64,000 bases of DNA from Reticulitermes speratus (GCA_021186555.1 JAJKFL010000005.1:28026635-28090634); one strand, 5' to 3'; numbered from the stretch's first letter, positions 11,763-22,529 are shown. The notes: generated from the letters alone by a model not told the origin. A program made the numbers and translations.

Positions 11763-11923
11763 TTCGTACGTATGGGCCTGTTACATTGGCCACTGATGAC
11801 AAATGAGTACCGAGCCGTTGTGTAATGATAGCTGGCAGGGGAAATCCGTAGTGATCAGAGATGAACCTTCAGTGCCACTTTCTCCATCATCCCTTATGGA
11901 CTACCCTCGTATTCAACCTGGAC

Positions 11924-11982
11924 TGACTGATTAACTAACTAACTAATTAACTCCATGGAGCAGAGTCCTTCTTGAGAGCTAA
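11924..11982 (-). mobile_element. LINE-1 extreme 3' end (59 bp) with 13-bp TSD
   Basis: Only the last 59 bp of the LINE-1 3' UTR are present (ctccatggagcagagtcctt plus the taactaac tail). They are flanked by perfect 13-bp direct repeats ATTCAACCTGGAC at 11911-11923 and 11983-11995. The TTAG-type tail lies next to the left duplication, so this is a minus-strand insertion that stopped almost at once during target-primed reverse transcription. Confidence 0.85.
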
Positions 11983-11995
11983 ATTCAACCTGGAC

Positions 11996-13140
11996 GTCTG
12001 TATTTATAAGCGGGTGACGGACAGGCCGACCGATGGAAAGACTGTGTGGGTGCGGAACTACGCCTTTTCTTGACGACAATAAAATCTAGCGTTTCAGTGG
12101 CTCCCAGCTGTAACCTATATACTGCAAGACATCGTTTTATTAAAACAGCTTTTGTTTATTAGACAGTCAAAACTGCATCTCTAGACAGAGAGGATATGTT
12201 TCCGTCATCTCGCAGAGTGGGAGGTCCCGGGCACTGGAATGCGGCTGTAGTCACGTACTGAGGCTTAACCCTTCCAAGCCCAGTGGTTACTTTATGTACC
12301 ACCATGTATAACATTCACAAATTCTACACTCGGTCCACAGACTGCATTGATATGTTTCGTATGGATCTCAGAACAAAGAGCGACTTTGCCATATACAACG
12401 TTAACTGATTGGTTTTTACAACCGAGACGGATTGTGCTTACTGCGCGGTAGCAAATGGGTCTTAAAAAAAACAAATTGCGTTCTGTCCCTGGAGTGTTAA
12501 TTTGTGCCGTTGTTCTTACTGGAGGAGCTGATTTCAGTCTGGTGTCACAACATCCATCATTTTGGAAGACGCAACACACTCACTTGCCTATTAAATTGAA
12601 GACCCATTTCGTTCTAATTCAGTGGTGCAAAATTTTCCAAAAATCTAGAAGGCACCTTAAAATTCTAGGCGCCAGTACGGTGACATGAAGTAATTTACAT
12701 ACTGAGGATCAACAAATATTAGGCGCCACAGTAAGAAATTCAGTCCCCACGGCGGCATGACACCCCGGATTTTCGCATCCCATACCAAATTTATTAGGAT
12801 ATGTTCCTGTCACGCACAACAATATATTTTTGAGTATTTTTCCCCCGTTATAATTTCGTTACGTCATTCGGTATTAGTATAATATCTGCTGGTGAAAGAT
12901 TTTACAAATATTATAGGCGCAGTGCGTTCATTTTTTTTATTAAAACAGGTAATACAACTAGACACAAACTGGTAAAATTACTCGAAACCATCAACCATAT
13001 GTTTCGTAAGGCTGTTGGTTGTACTGCTACGGTGCACCAGTGTACGTAACTGATCTCTGTGTGGAGTCACCGCTGTGCCAGTTATCACTGACACTTACAA
13101 CGAAGTGATCCACACACTTGTAGATTGAAAGCTTAAGTCC
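11996..13140. other. No gene recognised
   Basis: Short open frames only (95 and 77 codons overlapping on opposite strands near 12292-12688). Ttaggcgcca-like words recur near 12668 and 12720, but no element can be delimited. Confidence 0.45.
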
Positions 13141-13143
13141 ACC

Positions 13144-13196
13144 GTTGTTGTTGCTGCTGTTGCTGCTGTTGCTGCTGCTGCTGTTGCTGCTGCTTG
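13144..13196. repeat. (GTT/GCT)n microsatellite
   Basis: An imperfect trinucleotide run of about 17 units alternating TTG and CTG. Confidence 0.9.
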
Positions 13197-13374
13197 TTCC
13201 GTTTTTTGCTTCTTTATTATATGTGAACTGTTTTTAAGGAGTATTTCTTTATCGGATCACCTTACTGTCTGTGTTGTAATGTGAAGGTGCTACTGGTTTA
13301 ATTTGTATTCAGGACCCGATTTATTTTTGTGGGCGGAGGGAATAAAGCAAAGCGCAAGTTGTCCCCGTGCGTAA

Positions 13375-13640
13375 TAAAGCACCGCGTTATGAAGGCATAT
13401 GAAGGAGCGGAGACATAGCTCCATGCATTCTTCACTTTGGCACTAGATGGGATGATAACTAGGATGTGTTATAGCAACTAGGCTATGGGTTGGACGATCT
13501 GGGGTTCGATTCTTGGCAGGGTTAAGATATTTTTCTCGGCGGATCTTTACTTGGGAGAATGAGCCCCCGGTACTCATTGATAGAAAACTGGGTGGGTTCC
13601 AGAGAAGAGGAATTAAATCTCTTGCCCTTCGGTCAGGGTA
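13375..13640. mobile_element. SINE-D composite: minus copy split by a plus-strand fragment
   Basis: From 13375 to about 13460 the sequence follows the minus-oriented SINE-D body (ttcttcactttggcactaga). From about 13470 to 13540 it switches to a plus-oriented head (ctaggctatgggttggacga, then gggttcgattcttggcaggg). From about 13541 to 13640 it resumes the minus-oriented body (ctttacttgggagaatgagc...ggtactcattgat). The simplest reading is insertion or gene conversion of one SINE-D into another. No target-site duplication is visible at the junctions. Confidence 0.6.
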
Positions 13641-13789
13641 ATGTGTTTTTTTCTGTTGTTGTTTCTACCTGTTGCTAGAGAACTACGATTTCTTCGCCTC
13701 GGATATGGCGCCTTTCTTTGTGAATATCACAGCATTACAGTAACGGAAACTGAGACTGTAAAGAGGCAATACTGCTTAAATAAGGATAA

Positions 13790-14005
13790 CATGGTCGGTG
13801 CAGTGATTGGCCTAGGGCCTGACCTACCGAGCAATCGCTCGAGTTCCTGCAGGGCCAAAGAAATTTTCTCCGAAACGTCCAAACCGACTCTGGGGTCCAC
13901 CCATTCTCATATTAAATTTTTTACCGGCTGCTGTTCCAGAGGGAGTAAATTGACCGGGGCGTGAAGCTGACTAATCTCCTTCATCTGCTGCCTAGGTTAA
14001 GAATG
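13790..14005 (+). mobile_element. SINE-D, decayed copy
   Basis: Recognised from ttctccgaaacgtccaaacc, ctctggggtccacccattct, ttgaccggggcgtgaagctg and tgcctaggttaagaatgtct, in the order seen in the 23440 and 26380 copies. The tRNA-like head is poor and the (CTTTAC)n tail is missing. Confidence 0.7.
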
Positions 14006-14257
14006 TCTTGGGCTGTACGACCTGCACTGGGACAAATTACATTTTACTGAATTTAGTTATGCATCTAAAGAATGGGGATGGGGCTCGAATAATCTTCAGG
14101 AACACTACCGGATTACACCTGCATGTTGCTCTAACATCCATGGCCACAGTACACACCGACATGAGCACGGATATATTTTATAGCGCCATTCAGTGTTTGT
14201 CGCTAGGTCCGTGGCAACCAACAGGCGGCAGTACAGTCGCATTTCGTAAATATAGGC

Positions 14258-14445
14258 TTGCCATGGCTCAGGAGGTTTCTTACTCGCTGGCCTCTCACCG
14301 CGGAGGCTTAGGTTTCTTCCGGGGCCAGTCCATGTGAGATTTGTGGTGGACAAGTTGGCACTGGGACAGATTTATCTTCGAAGACTTTTGTTTTACCCTC
14401 CTAGCACAATTCCGCCAATGCTCCATATTCCTATTTAACATAATT
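14258..14445 (+). mobile_element. SINE-C, 3'-truncated or decayed copy
   Basis: Starts TTGCCATGGCTCAGGAGGTT. The B box is mutated (cttaggtttcttccggggcc for gggttcgatcccgggtc). The body gtccatgtgagatttgtggt and ggcactgggacagatttatc matches the family. It fades after about 14445. Confidence 0.75.
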
Positions 14446-14449
14446 TTGT

Positions 14450-15220
14450 ATTTACCACAAGGACAAGCGGGGGAGCCTGCAAAAGAACAGTACCGTTTAG
14501 GGTATCGGAGGTACTGGGCAAAAGAGCACTGTTACGGTATTTCATAAACAGGCCTACTGTATTTATCGTGTGACCCTCCCTTTTACTAACATTATACAGC
14601 GTCGACTGACGGGATGCGCAGAGGACAAGGCGTTGAATTGGAACTGGTTGGGGAAGAACCTTCGCGGTCTAATTTAAAGTGCTATTTGTCCAGTTCTCTA
14701 GAATGAGGGAAAACACCGGCATTTCTAGTGAGAATACCTGGTCTGTGGGCAGAGATTTGAAATCCGGACCTCCTGAATTCGGAAAAAGCATGCTGACCAT
14801 TCTGTTGGTGTATTGTTGTGTAGCAGGTGTTTTGAAAAGTTGCTAAACTAAATCTTATAATAATGAGTTGCTTAGACTTGAGAGTGTCCGTGGAGGGTAA
14901 TATAGTGTCCCTAGATTTTAAATTCACGAATAAATGCAAGAGAAACACTGGAAGTGCGAGCAATTTGAATGTGTCTTTCTTCGTTTTAAACAACGTACTA
15001 CAATATTTCTTCGTATCTTAGCGGCAGACTTGCGATCGATCATAATCCATAGCTTATAAACGTCCAGATGTAAACGGAGAGACTTACAATGGCTCATTCT
15101 CGATTGTTAATTGTAGATCGTCCACTCTTTCCTCGATCTCAGCCTGAACCGAAATGAGAACACATTTTGTCTCAATTATAAAGCAAAATATGGTGGAATG
15201 TTAAACAATTATGTAGGTCT
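14450..15220. other. No gene recognised
   Basis: A 103-codon minus-strand open frame (14682-14993) is the longest and has no recognisable feature. Confidence 0.45.
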
Positions 15221-15224
15221 TTAT

Positions 15225-15400
15225 ATACAGTGTCAATTTTTGTCCGATTTTAACCAAAGTCGAAATGTGTCGGCAAATTTTAGCCAAAATCCTAGATAAG
15301 AAGTTCCATGAAAATCAGTCCGGTGAAGTTCGCGCTGTACCACGAGGACAAACAGACGAACCGACATGAAGAGGTCACCCCTGTGGATATTGATATGGAG
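15225..15400. repeat. Dispersed repeat F (with GACAxACAGACGxACxGAC tract)
   Basis: Contains gaaaatcagtccggtgaagt followed by an imperfect acagacgaaccgacatgaag. The same layout recurs at 36840-36990 and 47505-47700. A 'gaaaatc.gtcc.g' block followed by a GACG/GACA run is a common motif of invertebrate interspersed repeats. The element class is unknown to me. Confidence 0.4.
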
Positions 15401-15404
15401 TGTT

Positions 15405-16190
15405 AGGATTGATGGCGAGATTTCTGTTCCCAGGAGGGGAAAAGATTTTAATCCATGGTAATAATTAACCTTTAGTGATGTGACGCCTTAGGAACCTTCT
15501 ACCGTAATCGTCTACCTTGAAGAATGAAGGAGCATGATAATCCGAAAGATTGGTGCCTATCTACCTTAATACGGAGCTTTACATCCAAGAATATTCACAG
15601 CCGTGAGAACCTCAGATCTCCTTAGGTTTTATGCTAAATTTTATTTCATATGTGCGCTTTAAATCACCTTCTTTACTAACAGAGTTAGGTAGAACATTTT
15701 GTATTTAGTATCTAGACAAGTGTCTTGGTTTCAATATAGTGACTCCTGCCTCCCCTCCGTTAGAAAAGTTGCCCTCAGTACGATTTGGCACAACACCGCT
15801 AAAACACTGACTGTAACCATAACGAGATTTATTTTGGGAATTGCTCCAAAACCCAGACGAAATTACACCGAGAATTTATAGGAACATTACGAGAAAGTAT
15901 TCTTCCATTTCTCGTTTTCATTTCTGTCTTCTTTCTACAGCACTTAAAAACCTTGAAGTGCTTTTGGAACAATGACAGCGACCGAAAATGTCCAGGATTC
16001 CTGTCCGGAAGCACTAGCAAGCGGTAATGCGTCGTTAGCTTGTGCTATTTCTGTCGCCAGTGCAGTTAAGCACTTGTGTTATTTTTGACAAATTGCAATA
16101 CGGGCCTTCAAACTGGATGGTATTAAGACATTTTGTACCTGAGTATAAGCATAAGGCTGGTAGTCCATCTCGGTTTCAGAATCCTCAGCA
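15405..16190. other. No gene recognised
   Basis: Only 60-63 codon open frames, overlapping on opposite strands at 15829-15881. Confidence 0.5.
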
Positions 16191-16194
16191 TCTC

Positions 16195-16380
16195 AATTTT
16201 AACGATTTAAAGCACAATGTCTGCATTAACATAAAAACTCCGCATTTTGCGCACACAATTTAGGTGCTCGTATTAAGTTTCCTACGATTTTCAGAATAAA
16301 TGTCGAGATTATTTCCCTCAGGTGACTGGGTTTTATAATGGAGAAGGAATGGGGTTTCTGTGACTTAGGACTTACTGTCT
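16195..16380 (+). repeat. Dispersed repeat E, copy 1
   Basis: Contains gtctgcattaacataaaaac, ccgcattttgcgcacac and later cctacgattttcag...gattatttccctcag. Comparable word orders occur at 43330-43470 (better preserved) and 53800-54020, with a shorter piece at 27538-27600. Neither boundaries nor class can be set. Confidence 0.35.
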
Positions 16381-16448
16381 AAAAAGGGAAAACAAAGTAG
16401 GCTTTTATGATTTATTTATATATGTGTGTGTCCGTCTATCTCCCCCTA

Positions 16449-16461
16449 CCCCCCCCCCCCC
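16449..16461. repeat. Poly(C) run, C13
   Basis: A homopolymer of about 13 C within a C/T-rich stretch. Confidence 0.85.
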
Positions 16462-16777
16462 TTTCAATTTCAACTGTTAACCTGTTCTCAAATTTTCGCC
16501 AAATTTTCTATAACTATTAGGACACTTCAGCCGTGTATTATAATATCCTACAATCAGTAATAACAACATGGTTGTGGCGCGACTGCGTGAGGTTATAGCG
16601 CCAAATAGCCGCGTAATTTTAGGTTCTGAATTTTAATTCTGAAACATTTAAAGAATGTATAATTTTTGTTACGGTAATATTTTTTGGCACGTAAAGTACG
16701 CAGATGGAGGTTGAGCGAAAATATTCTTTAATTTTCGGTTTAATAGCCATAACTAATGAACCACTGGGGCTAGGCAT

Positions 16778-17032
16778 GTGACACTTTTTTATCTTCTTTT
16801 CTTAGTGTGACCTCTTCTACCCACTCATTGTAGGTGTAGAGGTTATTGTTGTATTTGATCACACTCAGTGACACACACACTCAGTAGAACTCCTATGATG
16901 GACGAGTGATCGGCCCGTCGCAGAGACCTCTACCTGAAAACATACAACACTCACAACAGACAGACATCCACACCCCGGCGGGATTCGAACCCGCATTCCC
17001 AGTAAGCGAGGGGCCGCACATTCACGCGTGAC
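16778..17032 (-). mobile_element. SINE-B (tRNA-Leu-like), 5'-truncated head
   Basis: The minus-strand B box GCGGGTTCGAATCCCGCCGG is intact (16977-16996). The A-box side is lost where the copy ends near 17027 in cgcacattcacgcg. The body (gatcggcccgtcgcagagac, actcattgtaggtgtagagg) matches the family. GTGAC followed by a T run appears at both ends (16778 and 17028), possibly a short target-site duplication. Confidence 0.8.
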
Positions 17033-17034
17033 TT

Positions 17035-18620
17035 TTTTTTACGAAGATAAATATCCTACATATTATAATGTACGTTTTAGGCCTGTATAGTTATTTTTTT
17101 GTAATTTGACAGTTATAAACATGAAGACGTGAGCCTCAGAGATTACATCAAATAAATTTAACGTGGGCCTTTGCAGAATCTGTACTTAAGTTATAAATTC
17201 TTACCAAAATTAAACATGACAGCAGTAGTAATACTACCAGTTGTGTATAATTAGACATCTATGTAGTAGGTAAATAGGCATGAAGTTTTTAAATTCTTGT
17301 TTTAAATATGTCGGTTTCATTTTAAGCTTCAAAGGCTCAGCTCTGACAGCAGAAACCACTGATCAGCAGAGCTAGTGCCGTGAGTCACGACTCTAAGCCA
17401 GGTCCTTCCACCTACAGTTCACATTCGCTTAACTTCCTTATAACATATTAATATTAGGTCCATCCCGGCCGCTCCAGTATGTCTCGCCGCCCAGTGTTCT
17501 CTGTAAATTTCTTGCCTTGTTGATAGTAATTACACTGGCAGATTCCTAAACTTCACTGTCGTGACAGCAGGCGTGCGAAGTTGCCAACATAAATAACAAA
17601 GTTTCCCGCTACTATACCCTTATTCCAGAATACACCATTTTCAAATATCTGTAATTTACGTTTCTATCACAAAACAATAAATCACGTTTCAGACTATGCA
17701 TAACAAGTCTCAGTAGTGACATTCCCCGTTCGTAAGAACAAGTTTTGAAGGAATAGGCCTATAGGTGTGGGGGTCAAACTGTACATATTCTTAACTTCGG
17801 CAGGCGAGTACCGATTTACCCCGGAAAGCCACTGGATATAGACTACAGACTGGGGTATCACTGGCCCTGGTGTTGGAGGTTAGGCGGCCTGGTTTGTGCG
17901 TCACCTCTCATCAGTGATCTCCATCCAGTTTCGAAGATTGCGCAAGACGGGAGCTATCCCTCCACCAGGAGGCCATGGCTCATAGTGGACTGTAGTGCCA
18001 AACATCCACATTTGTGACCATTTGCTAGGAGGCTGATGGAAGAACCGCAGAGTCTTTGTCCCAAACGGGAAACAAACCTCGACCGATACAGACCTAATAA
18101 GTGCCTGAAATTCATTCACGTTTACAGAGGTGCTGTGAAACCCGGAGGATCGTTACGGGCGCGAGTGTAGATGTCTCCCGTCCCCTCCGCCTCCCCTCAA
18201 GAGCAGTAAAAAGTGGCAAATAGCTACGGTAGGGCAGTAACATCCACTTTAGAACACGGCGAATACATGCGGTTATTAAAACAACGTACGAATTAGATGA
18301 GGAAGGTAACCCATAAAATCCTATGACTTAACAAAGACGTCTGTTATTTTTCTGCTGAGACGCCCTTACAGTATTTCATTGCGAGCATGACTTCATCCGC
18401 TGTTTTTGCATAAATGTGTGTGGGTTGTCAGCTACAAAAGTGTTTTGTTATCGACATTCCGCGGCCGTCTGTTGGACGCTTCTGTGTATGTCAGTCTACC
18501 CAACAGTGAATCATGTTTCTAGGATCTTCAACTTTCTGCCCACGCCGTTGTCATCGACTTAAACCATGTAACTAACAACATAAGCCATCAAAGCGCAACT
18601 TTGAATTCGATCAAATAATA
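17035..18620. other. No gene recognised
   Basis: A 72-codon minus frame (17901-18119) lies in a GC-richer patch (17860-18200) and matches nothing I recognise. The rest is AT-rich and featureless to me. Confidence 0.45.
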
Positions 18621-18625
18621 CTCTT

Positions 18626-18657
18626 ACATGTTTCGACCTTAATACGGTCGTCATCAG
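18626..18657 (-). ncRNA. Hammerhead-like core, solo copy
   Basis: Read on the minus strand: CTGATGA, one C, a 4-bp stem GACC/GGTC closing a 7-nt loop, then GAAACATGT. This is the most regular copy in the window. It matches the hammerhead arrangement CUGAUGA-stem II-GAAA except for one extra base after CUGAUGA. No partner arm is visible nearby; a SINE-D copy lies about 80 bp downstream on the plus strand. Catalysis is not shown. Confidence 0.45.
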
Positions 18658-18736
18658 CAGGACTTTATTATATAATACCATTCGGTACAGCAACAATCTC
18701 TTCCGTACATTGTTATAGACGACGGATTTCCATAGC

Positions 18737-19007
18737 AAAGGTAAAGGTAAAGTTTTCCCTGTCTACCCCATGAAGACATATAGAAGCAGTAGAAGTATAG
18801 CTCACTCATTCTTAACCTCGGCACTAGATGGAGGCGAGTGGTTAACTTCAGGCTCCGTCTGCTTTACCCTGGGAAAGAACACTGGTACTCATTTAATAGG
18901 AGGCTGTGTAGGCCGTCTGGACGTTTCCGACAAGAGAAAAATCTCTTACCCCGAACCGTCCAGCCCATAGCCTAGTCCACATAGCGACTATGCTACCCCG
19001 GTCCCAC
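18737..19007 (-). mobile_element. SINE-D, near full length
   Basis: The plus strand opens with aaaggtaaaggtaaag, the reverse of a (CTTTAC)n tail, and ends with the head (catagcctagtccacatagc). The body includes ggcactagatggaggcgagt and ctggtactcatttaatagg. On the minus strand the head reads gctatgggctggacggttcg with a degenerate B box. It sits between the solo hammerhead-like motif and a foldback element. Confidence 0.8.
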
Positions 19008-19194
19008 ACAGCAGAATATAGTAATTGAAAACACTGTAGCAACGTGCACAATGCCAATTTAGAGACCAGCGACATACCGACCGACATTGTTGCAACATGT
19101 TCAACCACTGTTGGTGCTGATATAATTACAATGATATATGAATATAAAACATGCGTGATGTCAGGCTTCCGCCGCGATGTAGCTGAGATCATCG

Positions 19195-19384
19195 CTCTTC
19201 TGGGATATTACGTAACGTTGAGTGGTAGTTCTGTACCGACGTTTCGGGACAACCTATCGGTCCCATCTTCACGGGTCAAGAAGTCCAAGACTTCATCTTG
19301 GACTTCTTGAAGGTGGGACCGATAGGTTGTCCCGAAACGTCGGTACAGAACTACCACTCAACGTTACGTAATATCCCAGAAGAG
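19195..19384. mobile_element. Foldback element, family A, copy 1
   Basis: An almost perfect palindrome with arms of about 90 bp (ctcttctgggatattacgta at the left, its complement at the right) and almost no spacer around 19290. Each arm carries an outward-facing module: GTGAAGA or TTGAAGG, then a 5-bp stem GGGAC/GTCCC, then GAAACGTC (19238-19272 minus; 19307-19343 plus). The left outer flank (tcaggcttccgccgcgatgt) matches the flank of the 37808 copy, so the family extends outward beyond the best-paired arms. A mariner-like element begins 45 bp to the right. Confidence 0.8.
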
Positions 19385-19427
19385 TGCAGATCTAATATAA
19401 AAGATATCTACAGTGTCTTAGCACATA

Positions 19428-20074
19428 TAGAGTGTCCATAAAATTCTGCTTCTAATTTAGGAATTCATTACGTGATAACCAAAACAGAAGTGTTCAGTCT
19501 TCTGCAAATGTTTCGTAACTCAAAAAGTGTATGTGTACTTTCGTCCACCTTAACATGGGAAACCCAAGTGGCGCTGAAGACATCACTACCTAAAACGGGA
19601 TTTATTCTCTGATGAAGATGTATGTGGTCGCACAATTGGTAGTATTGCAACTATCCCTCACTTTCCAAGATGGCGGTGGGCCCGCGCACTGTAGTTAACT
19701 GTGTGCAGATATTTATTGATGACATTCCCTGGCAGATGGACTGGTCGTGGTGGACCAGTCTTGTATGCTCCACTGATATCTCACCTTTGGATTTATTCCT
19801 GTGAGTGTATGTGAAAGATTATGTTTAGAGAATATCTGTGGATGACCCTGAAACCCTTCGTGCAAGGATAATCGAAGCAGCCCAAAGTGTGGCGAAAGGA
19901 ATGTTGACCGATACGTGGACCGAATTGGAATATAGGCTGATGTGATAAGAGCCATTGGGGTTCCCATGCGGACGCGGACTACACCACGTATAAAGCTTCT
20001 GAATTAAGCGATCTGTTTTGTTTACCGTGTAATGAATTTCTAAAATAGTAACAGGACTTTGTGGACACACTATA
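19428..20074 (+). mobile_element. Mariner-like (DDE) transposon fossil with both TIRs
   Basis: Left end tatagagtgtccataaaattct and right end (reverse complement) tatagtgtgtccacaaagtcct match at 18 of 22 positions and both begin at TA, as Tc1/mariner insertions do. Only about 600 bp lies between them, so at least half of a normal transposase is gone. What remains is the C-terminal half, listed separately. Confidence 0.75.
19655..19945 (+). pseudogene. Mariner-like transposase, C-terminal remnant
   Basis: Pieces in order: QDGGGPAHCS (family QDGAPPHxS, carrying a catalytic Asp), FPGRWTGRGGP, then after a frameshift STDISPLDLFL and VYVKDYV, then VDDPETLRARIIEAAQSV and WTELEYRLM. These match the SPDLTPLDFFLWGYVKD...RI.EA...TWxELEYRLDV signature of arthropod mariner-like transposases. 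A stop replaces the expected Trp after LDLFL, and other stops follow VKDYV, HCS and EYRLM. The N-terminal DNA-binding domain is absent. Confidence 0.75.
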
Positions 20075-20135
20075 GATCATCACAATTTACACAGTTTTTC
20101 AATATATTGACATAAGGCTTTAATGGACTGGCTAC

Positions 20136-20136
<1 letters not shown>

Positions 20137-20180
<44 letters not shown>
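20137..20180. repeat. (CTTT)n microsatellite
   Basis: About eleven perfect tetranucleotides forming the tail of the adjacent SINE-B. Confidence 0.92.
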
Positions 20181-20430
20181 AGTCTAACCTCTTCTACCTA
20201 CTCATTGTAGGTTCAGAGGGTTTTTTTTTGCATCTGATCACACTCAAGAACACGCACTCGGTAGGACTCCTCTGGACGAGGGATCGGCCCGTCGCAGGGA
20301 ACTATACTTGACAACACAAAACACTCACAAGAGATAGACGTCCATGCCCCCGGCGGGATTCGAACCCGCAATCCCAGCAAGCGAGCGGCCGAAGACCCAC
20401 GCCTTAGACGGCGCGGCTACCGTGATCGGC
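20137..20430 (-). mobile_element. SINE-B (tRNA-Leu-like), near full length
   Basis: On the minus strand the head reads GCCGATCACGGTAGCCGCGC, then CGTCTAAGGCG, then the B box GCGGGTTCGAATCCCGCC. The CCGCGCCGTCTAAGGCG stretch resembles the D-arm of eukaryotic tRNA-Leu. The body contains gatcggcccgtcgcaggg (plus strand) and the actcattgtaggt block. At the 3' end the A-rich tail has become (AAAG)n, seen as (CTTT)n at 20137-20180. Confidence 0.88.
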
Positions 20431-20594
20431 TATATGTTACTTGTAGACAAGAAATATCCTCCTAATGACGATTTCATCAAAGTCTGAACAATTAAATGGT
20501 ATATAACTGACTTGATAAATATATTCATAGTTGTGTCTTGATGGTTTTTAAGGTTATTTACAGGATTAAATGTTTATCTCCACTTCTCTTTATT

Positions 20595-20665
20595 ATGATT
20601 AGACAAGGAAGGAAGATAAGATGAGAGGACATGTAGCACGCATGGAGATAAGAAATGCATACAAA
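20595..20665 (+). mobile_element. LINE-1 family, short decayed fragment
   Basis: Translates as KMRGHVARMEIRNAYK, matching the RWAGHVARMGExRNAYR segment of the LINE-1 C-terminus. No further homology is visible on either side. Confidence 0.55.
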
Positions 20666-20669
20666 TTTT

Positions 20670-22210
20670 AGCAGAGCCTTATGTAAACAGATCACTTGCA
20701 AGATCTAGGCGTGATACTAATTTAATATTAAACTGCTCCTTAGAGAATCTAGCCGCGTGGCAGTCATACGACGAGCTGCCGTAATTGTAACGCGCCATGC
20801 CACGGTCTGTTCATGACCCGTTGTTGGTTCATGATCATTAATTGACTTATTACAGTTTTTTTAGTAAAATTAGAACCCCCTGCACGTGATGCACGCATAA
20901 GTGTTCTATGCTGTTCACAACGTGAATTAGCCTTTTCAGCACACTCATTCCTGTAAGTGGCGCCACTGTCTCACTTCGTCAGCATGATGCGCATCTTTCT
21001 GCTAAGATTTACGCCATTTCCTCACTTCTGCATGTTATTCGCCTTGTTAAGCTACCTCCTGCAGCGTCTGATTTTCCTGTTATGATTGGCGCAAGCGTCT
21101 CCTTTTGGATCTTGTGTCCGTCTCAACGCGTTTGAGATCCACCAGTCTCAACACGCAATGTGTCATCACTTCGATGATTATGTTCACAACTGGAGGCTTT
21201 CTTCGCCATTAGCATCATTCCCAAAACGTCTAGACCGGCTGTGGAGCCACCTGCCCTTTTACCAGTGCGTGCAGGGGGCTCTTTCACTGGGCGTAAAGCG
21301 ATCAGGACGTGCAGCTGATCACCCATCTCCATCTAGTCTGCGCCCTGTAAACGCCTGTAACCAAATAATCCGGCACCCCTCCGGTACCCCCTGCGGAAGA
21401 ATCCAAATACAGCGGCCGACATCAGTTCTTTGCGCAGTGCCGTAAGACTGCAAACGGGCTCTATAGAGCTTAAGAATAGATGTAGCTTAACTTGACTCCC
21501 CACATGTATTAAAGGCGTGCACGAAAACAAGGGCAGCAACATTCAACGCATCTGTTTTCGTTCAAAAACATCATTTCACATTTGCAGACGTGTTATTTCT
21601 GTAATGCCCACGCAATCTCTGCTATAGTTACCGCTAAATAGACCCGGCGCGATGAAACCTTCATAAATTTTTAAAGCGTGGGAGTCTAATTATGTTTATG
21701 ATTGTTAACCCTGCGTTGTGTTTGCCCTACATATGGGCTTGCATTATCTGTCGTCATTCATTAATTTTTGATGGGGGTCTCTGTGGGACATTTATAGAGT
21801 CCAAACATATTTTCCGCCTTTCACAATCTGTAAATAAAGCACAGGGACGTTATTACCGGTTAGTTTGTGTCCACTTATACACCACTCGCTACATAGGCCT
21901 ATGTATTGTGCACAGAATAAACAGTTACAGAGTGGGGGGTCTTTTACCAATCATGGCGCAAACTGGCGGAAAGTTTTAAATTAGATGAAACTGCTGTTAC
22001 CTTTATGTAACTTGTTAAATTATGTAATGTTTAACGTGCAAGAATATTCATGGTGCTTGTACATTATATAACATCCAATCGTGAAATCTCTATCATTACA
22101 TGACTGAATTGAGATGGAATTTTTAACTTTTTAAAGTACAGTAGCTACTAAGTTGTATGTGTCACGTGCTTTAATGCAAAAAATCTCTGAATTTTGTCCC
22201 AGGATTGCAT
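20670..22210. other. No gene recognised
   Basis: A 119-codon plus frame at 21086-21445 overlaps 69-codon minus frames and sits in a GC-richer patch. It has no recognisable domain and no splice context I trust. The rest is AT-rich. Confidence 0.45.
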
Positions 22211-22215
22211 GTACG

Positions 22216-22526
22216 CGTCTCGTGTTATTTTTTTTACGTGGTGAAGGGCCCCGCAGCAGATGCTACGGACGCACCACAGCCTTAAGGCTTCTTGTGCAAC
22301 CCCTGTGATGAAGATGAGCAGTTTCTTACCAAGTTTTACAAGTAATGGAGCACCAGTGGAATGAAATTGACAGGGGAAAACCGACAACTCGGAGAAAAAC
22401 CTGTCCCAGTGCCACTTTGTCCACCACAAACCCCACATGGACTGACCCGGGATCGAACCCGGGCCTCCGCAGTGGAAGGCCGGCGACTAACCGCCTGAGC
22501 CATGGCACGGCCCGTATCATATTATT
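22216..22526 (-). mobile_element. SINE-C, full length with 14-bp degenerate TSD
   Basis: The SINE proper spans 22230-22512. The minus strand reads GTGCCATGGCTCAGGCGGTT (A box), then GGGTTCGATCCCGGGTC (B box), a shared body, and ctgctgcggggcccttcacc before an A-rich tail (seen as T8 on plus). Flanks cgtctcgtgttatt (22216-22229) and cgtatcatattatt (22513-22526) match at 11 of 14 positions. This is the reference copy of the family in this window. Confidence 0.88.
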
Positions 22527-22529
22527 CTA

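Noticed and set aside
20355..20430. tRNA-Leu gene on the minus strand
   Set aside because: The sequence is the head of a multi-copy SINE with body and tail. A cloverleaf with an acceptor stem and a terminator is not seen.
22435..22512. tRNA gene on the minus strand
   Set aside because: Same reasoning: A and B boxes belong to SINE-C, repeated at 11502, 14258, 28600 and 40840.
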